Assembly (NCBI GenBank): GCA_015039365.1
Contig: WION01000100.1
Coordinates: forward strand, 62,001 to 126,000
Source of the DNA: Amanita rubescens
Taxonomy: Eukaryota > Basidiomycota > Agaricomycetes > Agaricales > Amanitaceae
DNA length: 64,000 bases
Reading direction: 5' to 3'
Within the stretch, counting starts at the first letter, position 1; every line of letters begins with the position of its first letter. A program made the position numbers and the translations under genes. Below are positions 55,171 through 64,000 of the stretch, piece after piece. Below the pieces are notes generated by a model. It was not told the origin of the DNA. It searched no databases and worked only from the letters and a program-made list of their open reading frames with translations.

Positions 55171-56381
55171 AACCAGACGCCTTTGGCGCTATTGGTTGTG
55201 AAGCCAAGCGACGCACACTCTCAAGTCATTGACGGAGAGAAAAGGTAAAACAAAGGTAACTGGGCGAGGCGCCCAGTGTGGTTTTCATTTTCTTGTTAGA
55301 TTAGTCACCGCACTTGGCTAACCCTTCTGGGAAGTGAGGGATAGACTCTGAGTCATCCGCTTACCTAGATTGTATACGCCCGGACCCAGGGCTAAGGGGA
55401 CCCCGTTATTACTCAGCGGTCTAAATTACGAGTATCCCTGTACAAGGGACCGTCTTGGATGACGTTAAAAACCGGCTTAGATCGCCTTAAAAATCTCGCA
55501 GTGGACCATTACTGTGTCAATAGAAATTGGCTCACTTGTGAAGTGTTAACTTCACCGGTTATTACCTACCGTATAAAAAGGTAACGTCCCACACTGTATT
55601 CCGCTTGGGCAGTGTGATGTGATTGGACGTATTGAACCACGCTATACCATCATCAGGATTTTCGATCCTGTAAAATACCTAATATATGTACAAGTAATAA
55701 TAAATTCTAGTATAAGGGGTGAGATGAGGTCACATTGTGGACCGTACACTCTGCCTATCGAGAATGCGCCCTTAGGGACTTCTCTAGATTAGGAATACAC
55801 TCAGCTGTAACCCAGCGGTGTCTAGATTAATTCTTAAAAACTTGTACATACACGTCTAGTGGGGGATTGAGACCCCATAGACCATCTAAGTGATGGACTT
55901 ATCTCATGCGTTTGGGAATGCAGTCGTTATCGTCATGGTTATTCCAGAGATTAAACGGTTATCATTTGATCGTTTAAGAAGGGACAAGGGCCGATCCCCG
56001 AGTCTTTAATCTATTGTCAGACGCTTAGGTTGGCTATTCTTACCTACATTGGATCATATCCCACGCAAATATTATGCTGCGTTATTAGATGCTAAAAACA
56101 TCGAAGTGGATACCAATGTGACATAGATCTTGGTTAATATAACACCTTTCATAACGATTAGTACCAAATTCAACATGCATGACAAGAAGAAACAATGATG
56201 TGCGAAACTTGTGCCGAAACATCCAATTTGCGTACAAATTATCTGTTTTCTGGGATTAGTAAGGGCTGAAGGCTCTGAACGCCCATTCCTTTCTTTTGAT
56301 CTTATCCAAAGAACTATGTGATGATTAAACCTCCTGATTTCAGCAAAAATTTTAAAATCAATTTTTTCAATTTATATAAAA
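55171..56381 (+). other. Copia-A copy 2 long 5' leader
   Basis: About 1.2 kb, no long frame, strongly conserved with copy 1. Confidence 0.7.
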
Positions 56382-57635
56382 ATGTCGTTTGTAAACTCTT
56401 TCTCGCCGTTGTCTTCTGCTGGCGGTGCCCTTGGCACTCCGATTTCTTCGAGGACAGTCCCCTCTCGGACTACCCCGAACAATTTGCCCGGCTCTGGCGC
56501 CCGGCATCTCCAGGCCCCCGTTAGGGCCTTACCAAAGAATTCGCCGCCGCCTGCAAAGGCACAGGTACCAGAAATGGTACCTTCATTACGTATTCCTGTT
56601 CCGACTTCTGCGCCTCAAGCTGTGAGGCTTAATAGGAACTATAAAAAGTATCCTGTTCCCATGGGCTCGCGCCCATATATGCCTCATGCAGCAAAAGGCT
56701 GCCACTGTTCGCATCCCGATGCGATACATCATGTACACCGCTGTGTACAAAAAGTCGTCTTCGACTATAAAGGAGTCCCGACGGCTCCTAAATCAATGCG
56801 GAGCCCAACAGGTCAGTCTTCTAGAAATACTAGGTGTGCATCTTTATCTCATAAAGATAATCTAGTCTCTTACGCCAAGGCCGCGAAGGCTGTTGGGCCA
56901 GTCTCTCGTCCACAAGGACGACCTACTATCGTCAACGAAGGTTGGCGATATAACAAAGATCGTGGATCACCTTGGATCCACAACACTAAACCGGAAGAGT
57001 GGTCCTATGGACCACCAAACAATGCCCATGTCCAATTCAGGCCAGTCACCAAAAACGACTGGCATAAGGGTAATCGTCAATGGAAAAATAAGACGAATAT
57101 CCCTAATGCTTTGGATTCGGATGCGTACCGCCAACATTTCCTTGGCATCGCATCTGACGAAAGGGGCAGAATTCCTCTTCCGGAGGAGATTACTCAAATA
57201 TACAAAAAAGGAAAGGTAAATACACCTTTTAACGTATATAAGACCCAACTAAAACATAATACAGAACAAAAAGGATGGCGAAAGTCAACAACACCTACCT
57301 GGAGTAGATGCGCCCCCAACATTGCAAGTTGGGGATATATCGTATCTAAAACTCGAGCCCAAAGCAGAGCGGCTGGAGTGTTTCCTTCAAATCAAGAGGG
57401 AACCGAAGTGAAAAGGGTTGTTGACGAATATAGTAATGACATGGGAATATGGCAGGAAACTGGAAGGCTTCCCGGACGGTATAAAGACTTTCCTCACATA
57501 AAATTACCTAAAGAATCTATTTTCGACAAACTTGTCGATGATAGAGACAATAGGAGGGCTAGATTCGCATCTAACCCTGTGACGGAAATTCGATATTACA
57601 TACCTGAAAGGACGTGTAAAAAAGATATTCCCTAG
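56382..57635 (+). CDS. Copia-A ORF1, accessory protein of unknown function (copy 2, 417 aa)
   Basis: The counterpart of the frame at 4918-6168. ATG 56382 follows TTTATATAAAA; the in-frame length is 417 residues. It has a Pro/Ser-rich N-terminus, a Cys/His cluster at residues 107-121 (C107, C109, H111, H116, H117, H119, C121) that might bind a metal or nucleic acid, and a C-terminal half rich in Lys, Arg, Trp and Tyr. It ends 192 nt before gag-pol in a different frame, so gag-pol must be reached by a separate mechanism such as a spliced or internal start. No homolog known to me. Confidence 0.85.
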   Translation: MSFVNSFSPLSSAGGALGTPISSRTVPSRTTPNNLPGSGARHLQAPVRALPKNSPPPAKAQVPEMVPSLRIPVPTSAPQAVRLNRNYKKYPVPMGSRPYMPHAAKGCHCSHPDAIHHVHRCVQKVVFDYKGVPTAPKSMRSPTGQSSRNTRCASLSHKDNLVSYAKAAKAVGPVSRPQGRPTIVNEGWRYNKDRGSPWIHNTKPEEWSYGPPNNAHVQFRPVTKNDWHKGNRQWKNKTNIPNALDSDAYRQHFLGIASDERGRIPLPEEITQIYKKGKVNTPFNVYKTQLKHNTEQKGWRKSTTPTWSRCAPNIASWGYIVSKTRAQSRAAGVFPSNQEGTEVKRVVDEYSNDMGIWQETGRLPGRYKDFPHIKLPKESIFDKLVDDRDNRRARFASNPVTEIRYYIPERTCKKDIP

Positions 57636-57827
57636 TTTACTTTCTAGTATTAACACTAGATAGTAAAAATACTATATTCTTGTCATTTTTGACATGAACG
57701 ACATTAAGCTTAAGAAATCAGGACGGAAATTACATCATCACATATATTCTTATGCCTTATTATTATTTGAACCTTTTCTTACGTAAAATCTTCTTAGATT
57801 TTAAACAAACTTAACCAAAGTAAGAAA

Positions 57828-60800
57828 ATGTCTTCTTCCAATTCGATAAACTCCATTGTTCCTGTTCTTACCGGATCAAATTGGCTTGCATTCGAAAGAC
57901 TTATGACTGCGTACTTAAACAGTCAAGGTCTTGGTGCACATATTGATCCTAAACTTGATTGGCCCAGAGATCTTGAACCATCTGAAAAAGAGGCGATCAA
58001 GACATCTGATATAAAGCCAGATCAGTTAAAAACCCTTAAAGAAATTCGCAAAGAATACGTCGAATTTAAAGAGGACAATATGAAAGCCAAAGGTTACATT
58101 ACCTTAAAACTAGCACCTAATCTAGTACACCTTGTTGACGATAAAAATGATAAAGCCGAAGTCCTTTGGAAATCTCTAAAGGATAAATTTGGTAAACAAG
58201 GTCTGGCTGCTACGTTTGGACTCTATAGACAAATTGTCGACTGGAAACTCAAAGAGAATTCCAATCCCAACACTCAAGTTCCGCATCTTATGGACTTGAT
58301 TAATAGAGTGTCAAACCAAGGTGTAACCTTAACTGTCAAAATGCAAATTATGACGATCCTACATGCCTTACCTCCTTCATGGGACAGCTTTGTCGCAAAT
58401 CTGTTGGCACATTCCGCAGATGATGACACTGTAGATCAATTCCTTAATCTCATATCTGAGGAATGGTCCCGAAGGAAAGGTAACAGGAACAATGCCAATA
58501 CTTCTGTTGTCACGAGAGGGAATAAACATTCTAACTCTCAAGTAGTTGCAAATATGGCACGCCAACAATTGCAACAAGGACAACCTCGCACCCCTTGGAA
58601 TTCCTATCGTGGGAAATCCTTTCGAGGCAGAGGTGGAAGAAAACCAATGGGAAATCGAAGAAACCCAACACAACATACTTCGACAGGTGGACCATCTAAT
58701 GGACCAAAACATACACCTGGCCAATCTCAGACTCCTTTTAGACCCCAATGGGCTGGTCAAGTCCCTAATCAGTCTAAAGGACCAAATTGGGAACGCAATA
58801 AGGCAGCTAAAGCAAAGAATCGTGCGAATAAACTTGCTGCTCGCACAGCAGCTCAATCAACACTTGGTTCTGGGCATGCTATGGCATCTTCGACATCAGC
58901 ATCTTTACCTCTGATTGCCAGAATTGGAGATCAGGTAATGACAGATTTTGATGAAGAATTTGTCCCCAAGATTTACAAGTACAAAGGTACTCGTGCGGTT
59001 CCCACGGACGACTTCATGGGGAGAATTGATGAGATATCCGAAGATTCGGGAGATTCTGTATCCAGAGATGTACAAAAAGTACGAACTGAATCAACGGACT
59101 ACTCTGATATCTTTGATTCTGCAATATTTGCAGATACTAAGGATACTCAAAGTTTGGACGATCTTGCTAGTCCTATCTTTGCTTCCTCTAGTATATCCCA
59201 TCATCAAACCGATAATGAAGGATATCAAACAGATAATGAATCACATCAATCTGAGGCCAATTCTTCAGGGTATGAAGGACTTTATACCGATGAGGAGCCT
59301 GAAGGACCAATGCCTGGTTCCTTTGATGATGAACAAATAAGTTGGTGGTATGTACATACCAGACAATATTATGTGGATCAAGTTCGACGAGCTAATTTGG
59401 AAGCTCGAAGAATGAATACTAATGCACGCACTTTAGAACACTTACAAAATATGTTGAGAGGGATGGTAAATGACCATGACACTGTATCCCTCCGACCAGA
59501 ATCTGTAAGTTCATCAGATTTAAATTACTTTTACCAATCTGATCAAGATTCTGTTTACCATACGGCTCCAGAATCTATGGCATCATCTCAAATCCCAACA
59601 AGGCCTATTACGCCTTATGAAGATTTTTTTAATTTATACGATTATCCAACTAATCGTACTATTGATACTGTACCGGTAATACCATCAAATGTACCGATAG
59701 TAAACCCTACACCAAGAAGATCTATTGATCTTCAGAATTTATATTATTTTGATGCCAATATGCGTGAGAATGAAAGATATAGACAAAACATGTCTAATCT
59801 TCAAAATCTTCCAAATCATGGAACATTCTCTGAATTATATAATCAATATAACTTAGATGAATTCATAATAGAAGAAAACAATCGAAGACGTGCTAATGTT
59901 ATTAACATTGGACATCTTCAAGATCCATATAATCTACCTTGTAGTAAATCACCTTCTTGCAAATGTCCTGAATGTTATAAAAATAATAAAGGACTTACAA
60001 TATGGATGTGTGACTCAGGTGCATCACATCATTTTACCGCACACTTAGAAGATTTTGTCAGCTATAAAAAATATGAAGTTCCTACTTCAGTATTTACAGC
60101 TGATAATCAAGCAGATATATTAGGTATAGGGACTGTGATTTTGGATCACACTCTTAAAAATGGTTCGGTTTCAAGATTGAAACTTTATCCGGTCCTACAT
60201 ATGCCAAGTGCCACACTACGACTAATAAGCAATGGAACATTGTGTAAACAAGGTTTTATTGCAAAACAAGATAATGATAGGATTTCTTTCTACAGAGAAG
60301 GCTCTGAAAACGCATCACTGGAAGGATTTCCAGGAGATGGTAACGAAACATTAATGTGGACAGAAGGTCAAATTATTAAACCTTCAAATTATAAATTAAT
60401 GATGACCACTATTAATGTTGTTGGATATGAAATTTGGCATCAACGGATGGGTCATCCTAGCCAACAAATATTGAAATTAGGCTCTAAAAACTTAGAGGGT
60501 TTCCCTCCCTTAACAATTCCTAAAGACTTAGAACCTTGTAACGGTTGTCTAAAAGGAAAAGCTGTTTCACAAAGCTTTCCTCTTTCAGAAAAACGTGCTA
60601 CCCAACCCTTTGAACGTATACACTGTGACTTGATGACTTTTCCAATACAATCTTATCATAAACAAAAATATTTACTTGTAATATTTGATGATTGTACATC
60701 TCATGTATGGGTAAAACCATTACAGAAAAAGTCTAACGTCGCTGTAGTATTTGAAGGCTGGCACAAACAAATATACAACCAATATGGATATAACATAAAA

Positions 60801-63800
60801 ATAGTTCGTTCCGATCGAGGGGGCGAATTTATGTCCACCAATATACAAGATTACTTAACTGATGTAGGAATTATTCATGAAAAATCTACTCCATATATAC
60901 ATCAACAAAATGGAAAGGTTGAACGCATGAATAGAACACTTTGGGAGAAAAGTGAAGCATTGAGATTACATGCTTCATGCCCTCAATCTTGGTGGAACTT
61001 TGCGATCGAAACTGCCGTACATGTTTATAATCGTACTCCACTTAGACGAACCAAATGGAAGACCCCTGTTGAAAATCTTACTGGAAAGAAACCTGATGTT
61101 TCTTACTTTAAGATATTCGGATCTAAAGCTTGGGTATTTATCCCACATGAATCGCGCGAAAATAAATTAACACCAAGGTCTGAAATAATGACCTTTATTG
61201 GATACGAACCGAATGCAAAAGCATACCGCTTCATGACAAATACAAATCAACTTCGAGTATCCACCCAAGCTGAATTTGATGAAACCAAATTTCCAAGAGC
61301 CAAACCTCAAGATGAAAATTATACAAAAAACTTGGACCCTATCAGGCCTATTGAGCAGGATAATTCTGAAAACTCAGATAAAAATATCTCTGATGGTAAA
61401 CCAAATAATGAAGGAGATATTTCATCTGAACAGCAGCATTCAGATGATGATTTCTTTGATTTCAACTTTGAAAATCATTCAAGTTCTGATTCATCAGACA
61501 ATGATGATGATGATACTAAATGGGATGATAAATTAGAATCTTTCTTTGAAAAGAAAGATACATCTTCAAAAGACAAAGGTGCTGAATTAGATCAACCTAC
61601 AGGCGTTGAATTAGATCTACCTGTACAAAGTCTTAAAGATAAACCTACTAAAGGAAAAGGCAAAGGAACTGCTAAAAAACCTGTAGAACCTACTCGAAGA
61701 TCTGAAAGATCTAGAAAACCGGTTATACAGAAAGACAATGCTTATGGTAATAAAACACCATTAGAAATTGAAAAAGAAATTACAGAAGAACAAGATGTTG
61801 TTCGAGAATTAATTCAAGATCTTAAAGAAAAAGATAAATCTGATCCAAGACTTGATGTTACAATCAGATATTCTCTTAGATCTAAAATACGACAACATAT
61901 TGATAAAGTTAAAGTACTTTATTCAACATTACACAATGCTCAAATTAATGAAATGTCATGTCTCATTAAAGAGCAAGGTAATGGTTTTCTGAATTACTTA
62001 CTCGCACAAGCAATTCCTGCCATTGATATTTCAAGAGACAATATCAGAGAATATCAATACAAAGATATTCAAAAAGTCAAAATTGCTGATCCCAAATCTT
62101 ATGAACAATGGGAGACAGCAATGAATGATGAAATGAAATCATTGAATGATAGAAAAATCTGGGAGCTTGCAGAATTACCTCATAATCGTACACCTATTAA
62201 ATGTAGATGGGTATATGATATTAAATCTGACGGTCGAAAGAAGGCTCAACTTGTCGCTAAAGGATTTTCTCAAAGACCTGGACTTGACTATGATGAAACG
62301 TTTTCGCCTGTGGCAAGATATGAAACGATTCGCCTTTTGTTAGCAATATCTGTGCTAGAAAAATGGGATATTGAAGCACTAGATGTTAAAACAGCCTTTT
62401 TGTACGGAGATCTCGAAGCGGATATCTATATGCAACAACCAGAAGGTTATGTAGTCAAAGGCCAAGAACAAAAAGTTTACCAACTTAAAAAGGCAATATA
62501 TGGACTTAAACAAGCCTCATATGCCTGGAATAAACAAGCTAATAAATCCTTAGAGGATTTAGGATTTATACGCTGTTTATCTGATTCTGGCGTATACGTC
62601 AGAAGAGAAGACGACACTATAATAGTGTGTATAGTATATGTCGATGACATGCTTTTCATGGGTGACAGTACACCAGAAATTCATAAAGTTAAAAATGCTT
62701 TTATGAAGAAATGGGAATGTCATGATCTTGGAAAAGTTAAAGAATACTTAGGTATGCAAATCAATTACAATAAGAACATGGGTACTCTTATTATTGATCA
62801 ACATGCATACGCTAAGAAGGTTGTAACAAGATTTGGTTTAGAAAATTGTAAACCAACTCGTACACCTTTACCAACAGGATATATTCCAACTGCTGCTACA
62901 AAAGAATGTACAGCAGAAATGCGATCTTATTTTCAACAAATAATAGGATCGTTGTTATATCTTGCATTAGGAACAAGACCTGATATTACTTATCAAGTAA
63001 TATTAATGTCTCAGTTTTGTGCAAACCCAAATGAAGAACACATACAGAAAGCATTATACATAGTACGCTATGTTAATACCACTGTACAAACTAAAATAGT
63101 TTATAATGGTTTAAACAAAGAAGGCTTTGTAGCCTTTACTGATGCTGACTGGGGTGCTGACAAGATTACAAGAAAATCTGTCACTGGATATATAGTAAAA
63201 CTCGCAGGAGGTGCTATATCATGGGTTTCACGAAAACAAAAAGTAGTGGCACTGTCTTCAACTGAAGCAGAATACATGTCAATGTCTGATACATCAAGAC
63301 AAATAGTTTGGATTGAGTCACTTATGAGTGAACTCGATTTTCCAATTAAAACTATTTTCTTATGTTGTGACAATCAAGGAGCAATGTTCTTGGCCAGTAA
63401 CCCTGCACAAGAACATCGTTCAAAACATATTGACATAAGATTCCACTACATTAGACAATGTGTCGAAAGTGAGAAAATTAAACTCACATACATTCCTACC
63501 AATGAACAAGTTGCGGATATAATGACCAAAAATCTACCATATTCAAAATTTGTAATATTCCGAATGAAGATGGGATTAATCCTAGATGATAGTCAAATAT
63601 CATTAACTAATCATATTAGGGCATCACAAACTTTTGCTAATTATATTAAAAGTAAAACCCTTAATAAGTCCCCAGGACAACATAGTAAAATATTTGAAAG
63701 AATTCAAGATCTTGAAGTGCGAGGATATCTTGAAGAAATCTTTAAATACTATGAAAGAGAAAATGATAAATTGACTACCCTTTTGAAAGCTAATAAATAA
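57828..63800 (+). CDS. Copia-A Gag-Pol polyprotein (1990 aa)
   Basis: One frame. Gag: UBN2-like core (about residues 15-220, LTGSNWLAFERLMTAYLNSQ), Arg/Gly/Gln-rich part near 245-330, then a long acidic and Tyr-rich spacer (about 380-700) and a Cys cluster (CSKSPSCKCPEC), but no CCHC knuckle. Protease CDSGASHH near 728. GAG-pre-integrase WHQRMGHP near 870. Integrase core: IHCDLMTF near 932, VRSDRGGEF near 995, KVERMNRTLWEK near 1031. Reverse transcriptase from WELAELPHNR near 1445 with YVDD near 1604. RNase H with FTDADWG near 1768 and SSTEAEYM near 1811. About 1990 residues is long for a copia polyprotein, mostly because of the spacer and of the acidic linker before reverse transcriptase. 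Confidence 0.97.
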   Translation: MSSSNSINSIVPVLTGSNWLAFERLMTAYLNSQGLGAHIDPKLDWPRDLEPSEKEAIKTSDIKPDQLKTLKEIRKEYVEFKEDNMKAKGYITLKLAPNLVHLVDDKNDKAEVLWKSLKDKFGKQGLAATFGLYRQIVDWKLKENSNPNTQVPHLMDLINRVSNQGVTLTVKMQIMTILHALPPSWDSFVANLLAHSADDDTVDQFLNLISEEWSRRKGNRNNANTSVVTRGNKHSNSQVVANMARQQLQQGQPRTPWNSYRGKSFRGRGGRKPMGNRRNPTQHTSTGGPSNGPKHTPGQSQTPFRPQWAGQVPNQSKGPNWERNKAAKAKNRANKLAARTAAQSTLGSGHAMASSTSASLPLIARIGDQVMTDFDEEFVPKIYKYKGTRAVPTDDFMGRIDEISEDSGDSVSRDVQKVRTESTDYSDIFDSAIFADTKDTQSLDDLASPIFASSSISHHQTDNEGYQTDNESHQSEANSSGYEGLYTDEEPEGPMPGSFDDEQISWWYVHTRQYYVDQVRRANLEARRMNTNARTLEHLQNMLRGMVNDHDTVSLRPESVSSSDLNYFYQSDQDSVYHTAPESMASSQIPTRPITPYEDFFNLYDYPTNRTIDTVPVIPSNVPIVNPTPRRSIDLQNLYYFDANMRENERYRQNMSNLQNLPNHGTFSELYNQYNLDEFIIEENNRRRANVINIGHLQDPYNLPCSKSPSCKCPECYKNNKGLTIWMCDSGASHHFTAHLEDFVSYKKYEVPTSVFTADNQADILGIGTVILDHTLKNGSVSRLKLYPVLHMPSATLRLISNGTLCKQGFIAKQDNDRISFYREGSENASLEGFPGDGNETLMWTEGQIIKPSNYKLMMTTINVVGYEIWHQRMGHPSQQILKLGSKNLEGFPPLTIPKDLEPCNGCLKGKAVSQSFPLSEKRATQPFERIHCDLMTFPIQSYHKQKYLLVIFDDCTSHVWVKPLQKKSNVAVVFEGWHKQIYNQYGYNIKIVRSDRGGEFMSTNIQDYLTDVGIIHEKSTPYIHQQNGKVERMNRTLWEKSEALRLHASCPQSWWNFAIETAVHVYNRTPLRRTKWKTPVENLTGKKPDVSYFKIFGSKAWVFIPHESRENKLTPRSEIMTFIGYEPNAKAYRFMTNTNQLRVSTQAEFDETKFPRAKPQDENYTKNLDPIRPIEQDNSENSDKNISDGKPNNEGDISSEQQHSDDDFFDFNFENHSSSDSSDNDDDDTKWDDKLESFFEKKDTSSKDKGAELDQPTGVELDLPVQSLKDKPTKGKGKGTAKKPVEPTRRSERSRKPVIQKDNAYGNKTPLEIEKEITEEQDVVRELIQDLKEKDKSDPRLDVTIRYSLRSKIRQHIDKVKVLYSTLHNAQINEMSCLIKEQGNGFLNYLLAQAIPAIDISRDNIREYQYKDIQKVKIADPKSYEQWETAMNDEMKSLNDRKIWELAELPHNRTPIKCRWVYDIKSDGRKKAQLVAKGFSQRPGLDYDETFSPVARYETIRLLLAISVLEKWDIEALDVKTAFLYGDLEADIYMQQPEGYVVKGQEQKVYQLKKAIYGLKQASYAWNKQANKSLEDLGFIRCLSDSGVYVRREDDTIIVCIVYVDDMLFMGDSTPEIHKVKNAFMKKWECHDLGKVKEYLGMQINYNKNMGTLIIDQHAYAKKVVTRFGLENCKPTRTPLPTGYIPTAATKECTAEMRSYFQQIIGSLLYLALGTRPDITYQVILMSQFCANPNEEHIQKALYIVRYVNTTVQTKIVYNGLNKEGFVAFTDADWGADKITRKSVTGYIVKLAGGAISWVSRKQKVVALSSTEAEYMSMSDTSRQIVWIESLMSELDFPIKTIFLCCDNQGAMFLASNPAQEHRSKHIDIRFHYIRQCVESEKIKLTYIPTNEQVADIMTKNLPYSKFVIFRMKMGLILDDSQISLTNHIRASQTFANYIKSKTLNKSPGQHSKIFERIQDLEVRGYLEEIFKYYERENDKLTTLLKANK

Positions 63801-63815
63801 CTTAGCGAAGGGGAG
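63799..63815 (+). other. Copia-A polypurine tract
   Basis: AACTTAGCGAAGGGGAG directly before the 3' LTR; primes plus-strand DNA synthesis. Near-identical in Copia-B. Confidence 0.85.
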
Positions 63816-64000
63816 TGTTGAACTTATAATATACGATATACATACGGTATATAGTAAATATAAGTGATATCATTAGTTTACACTAACTAATGTAATAACG
63901 CTCAGTTACTTACTCGTCTCTCAACCAATCATAATAGTGGATGATTGAGTGTGAGATAATATATTGACATGAGAATATATTCGACATATTCTCATACTCA
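63816..64000 (+). repeat. Copia-A copy 2 3' LTR, first 185 bp
   Basis: Matches 54451-54635 with no difference seen by eye; runs off the window. Confidence 0.95.

Larger units (their letters stand above)
54451..64000 (+). mobile_element. Ty1/copia retrotransposon Copia-A, copy 2 (3' LTR cut by window end)
   Basis: 5' LTR 54451-55155, primer-binding site, leader, ORF1, full gag-pol, purine tract, start of the 3' LTR at 63816. All frames are open, so this copy is possibly active. Inserted into the micro-exon chain downstream of the GTPase gene. The target duplication cannot be checked. Confidence 0.97.

Noticed and set aside
1..64000. tRNA or rRNA genes
   Set aside because: No cloverleaf-like or ribosomal sequence recognised by eye; a covariance search could not be run.

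Overview
The window looks like a transposon-rich accessory region of a filamentous basidiomycete, most likely an agaricomycete. The evidence is introns of about 50-60 nt with GTRAGT donors in every recoverable gene, agaricomycete-type NB-ARC/TPR and GTPase genes, a cytochrome P450 with many small exons, and a mix of Ty1/copia, chromodomain Ty3/gypsy and LINE elements. No bacterial-style operons, tRNA, rRNA or CRISPR were seen.

Layout. 1-8100: a Ty1/copia element (Copia-A copy 1), minus strand, cut by the window edge; its pol carries one nonsense codon. 8117-18540: a graveyard of broken genes: an agaricomycete repeat-family gene cut by the Copia-A LTR, a DDE-integrase pseudogene, one possibly real hypothetical gene (11430-13074), an ISWI remodeler pseudogene with an inverted C-terminal piece, and a sphingomyelinase-like fragment. 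18668-28628: a complete 12-exon P450 (518 aa when spliced) whose sixth intron, originally 54 bp, holds a 7.8-kb LTR element (Copia-B) with apparently identical LTRs and a perfect 5-bp target duplication. 29728-31218: a 9-exon NAD(P)-dependent reductase. 33211-34644: a 5-exon protein with a restriction-endonuclease-like signature. 34797-36288: a 5'-truncated LINE with a poly(A) tail and 14-bp target duplication. 37096-41799: a STAND/NLR gene (short N-terminal motif, NB-ARC, 23 near-identical 42-aa TPRs). 43166-49712: a nearly intact chromovirus with 306-bp LTRs and a 5-bp target duplication. 50690-51780: broken duplicates of the reductase locus. 52319-53478: a small GTPase gene followed by a chain of 3-nt 'micro-exons', cut at 54451 by Copia-A copy 2 (plus strand), which runs off the right edge and keeps a full 1990-aa Gag-Pol.

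How parts fit together. Copia-B lacks pol but shares with Copia-A the primer-binding site, the polypurine tract and parts of the 5' leader, so it is probably mobilised in trans by a Copia-A-type element. Its 4.6-kb non-coding interior is unusually dense in short perfect hairpins. The chromovirus carries a 12-nt self-complementarity between the predicted RNA 5' end and the site next to the LTR, 33 nt after a TATA box, which suggests Tf1-type self-priming. The NLR and the GTPase are AT-richer than their surroundings and are candidates for non-self recognition genes.

Most novel signals: the array of twelve one-codon exons at 53712-54415, a retrotransposon housed inside a minimal intron of an otherwise intact gene, the hairpin-packed Copia-B interior, and the extra ORF ahead of gag-pol in Copia-A. 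All readings are by eye; intron-exon structures were checked for phase and splice consensus, not for expression.
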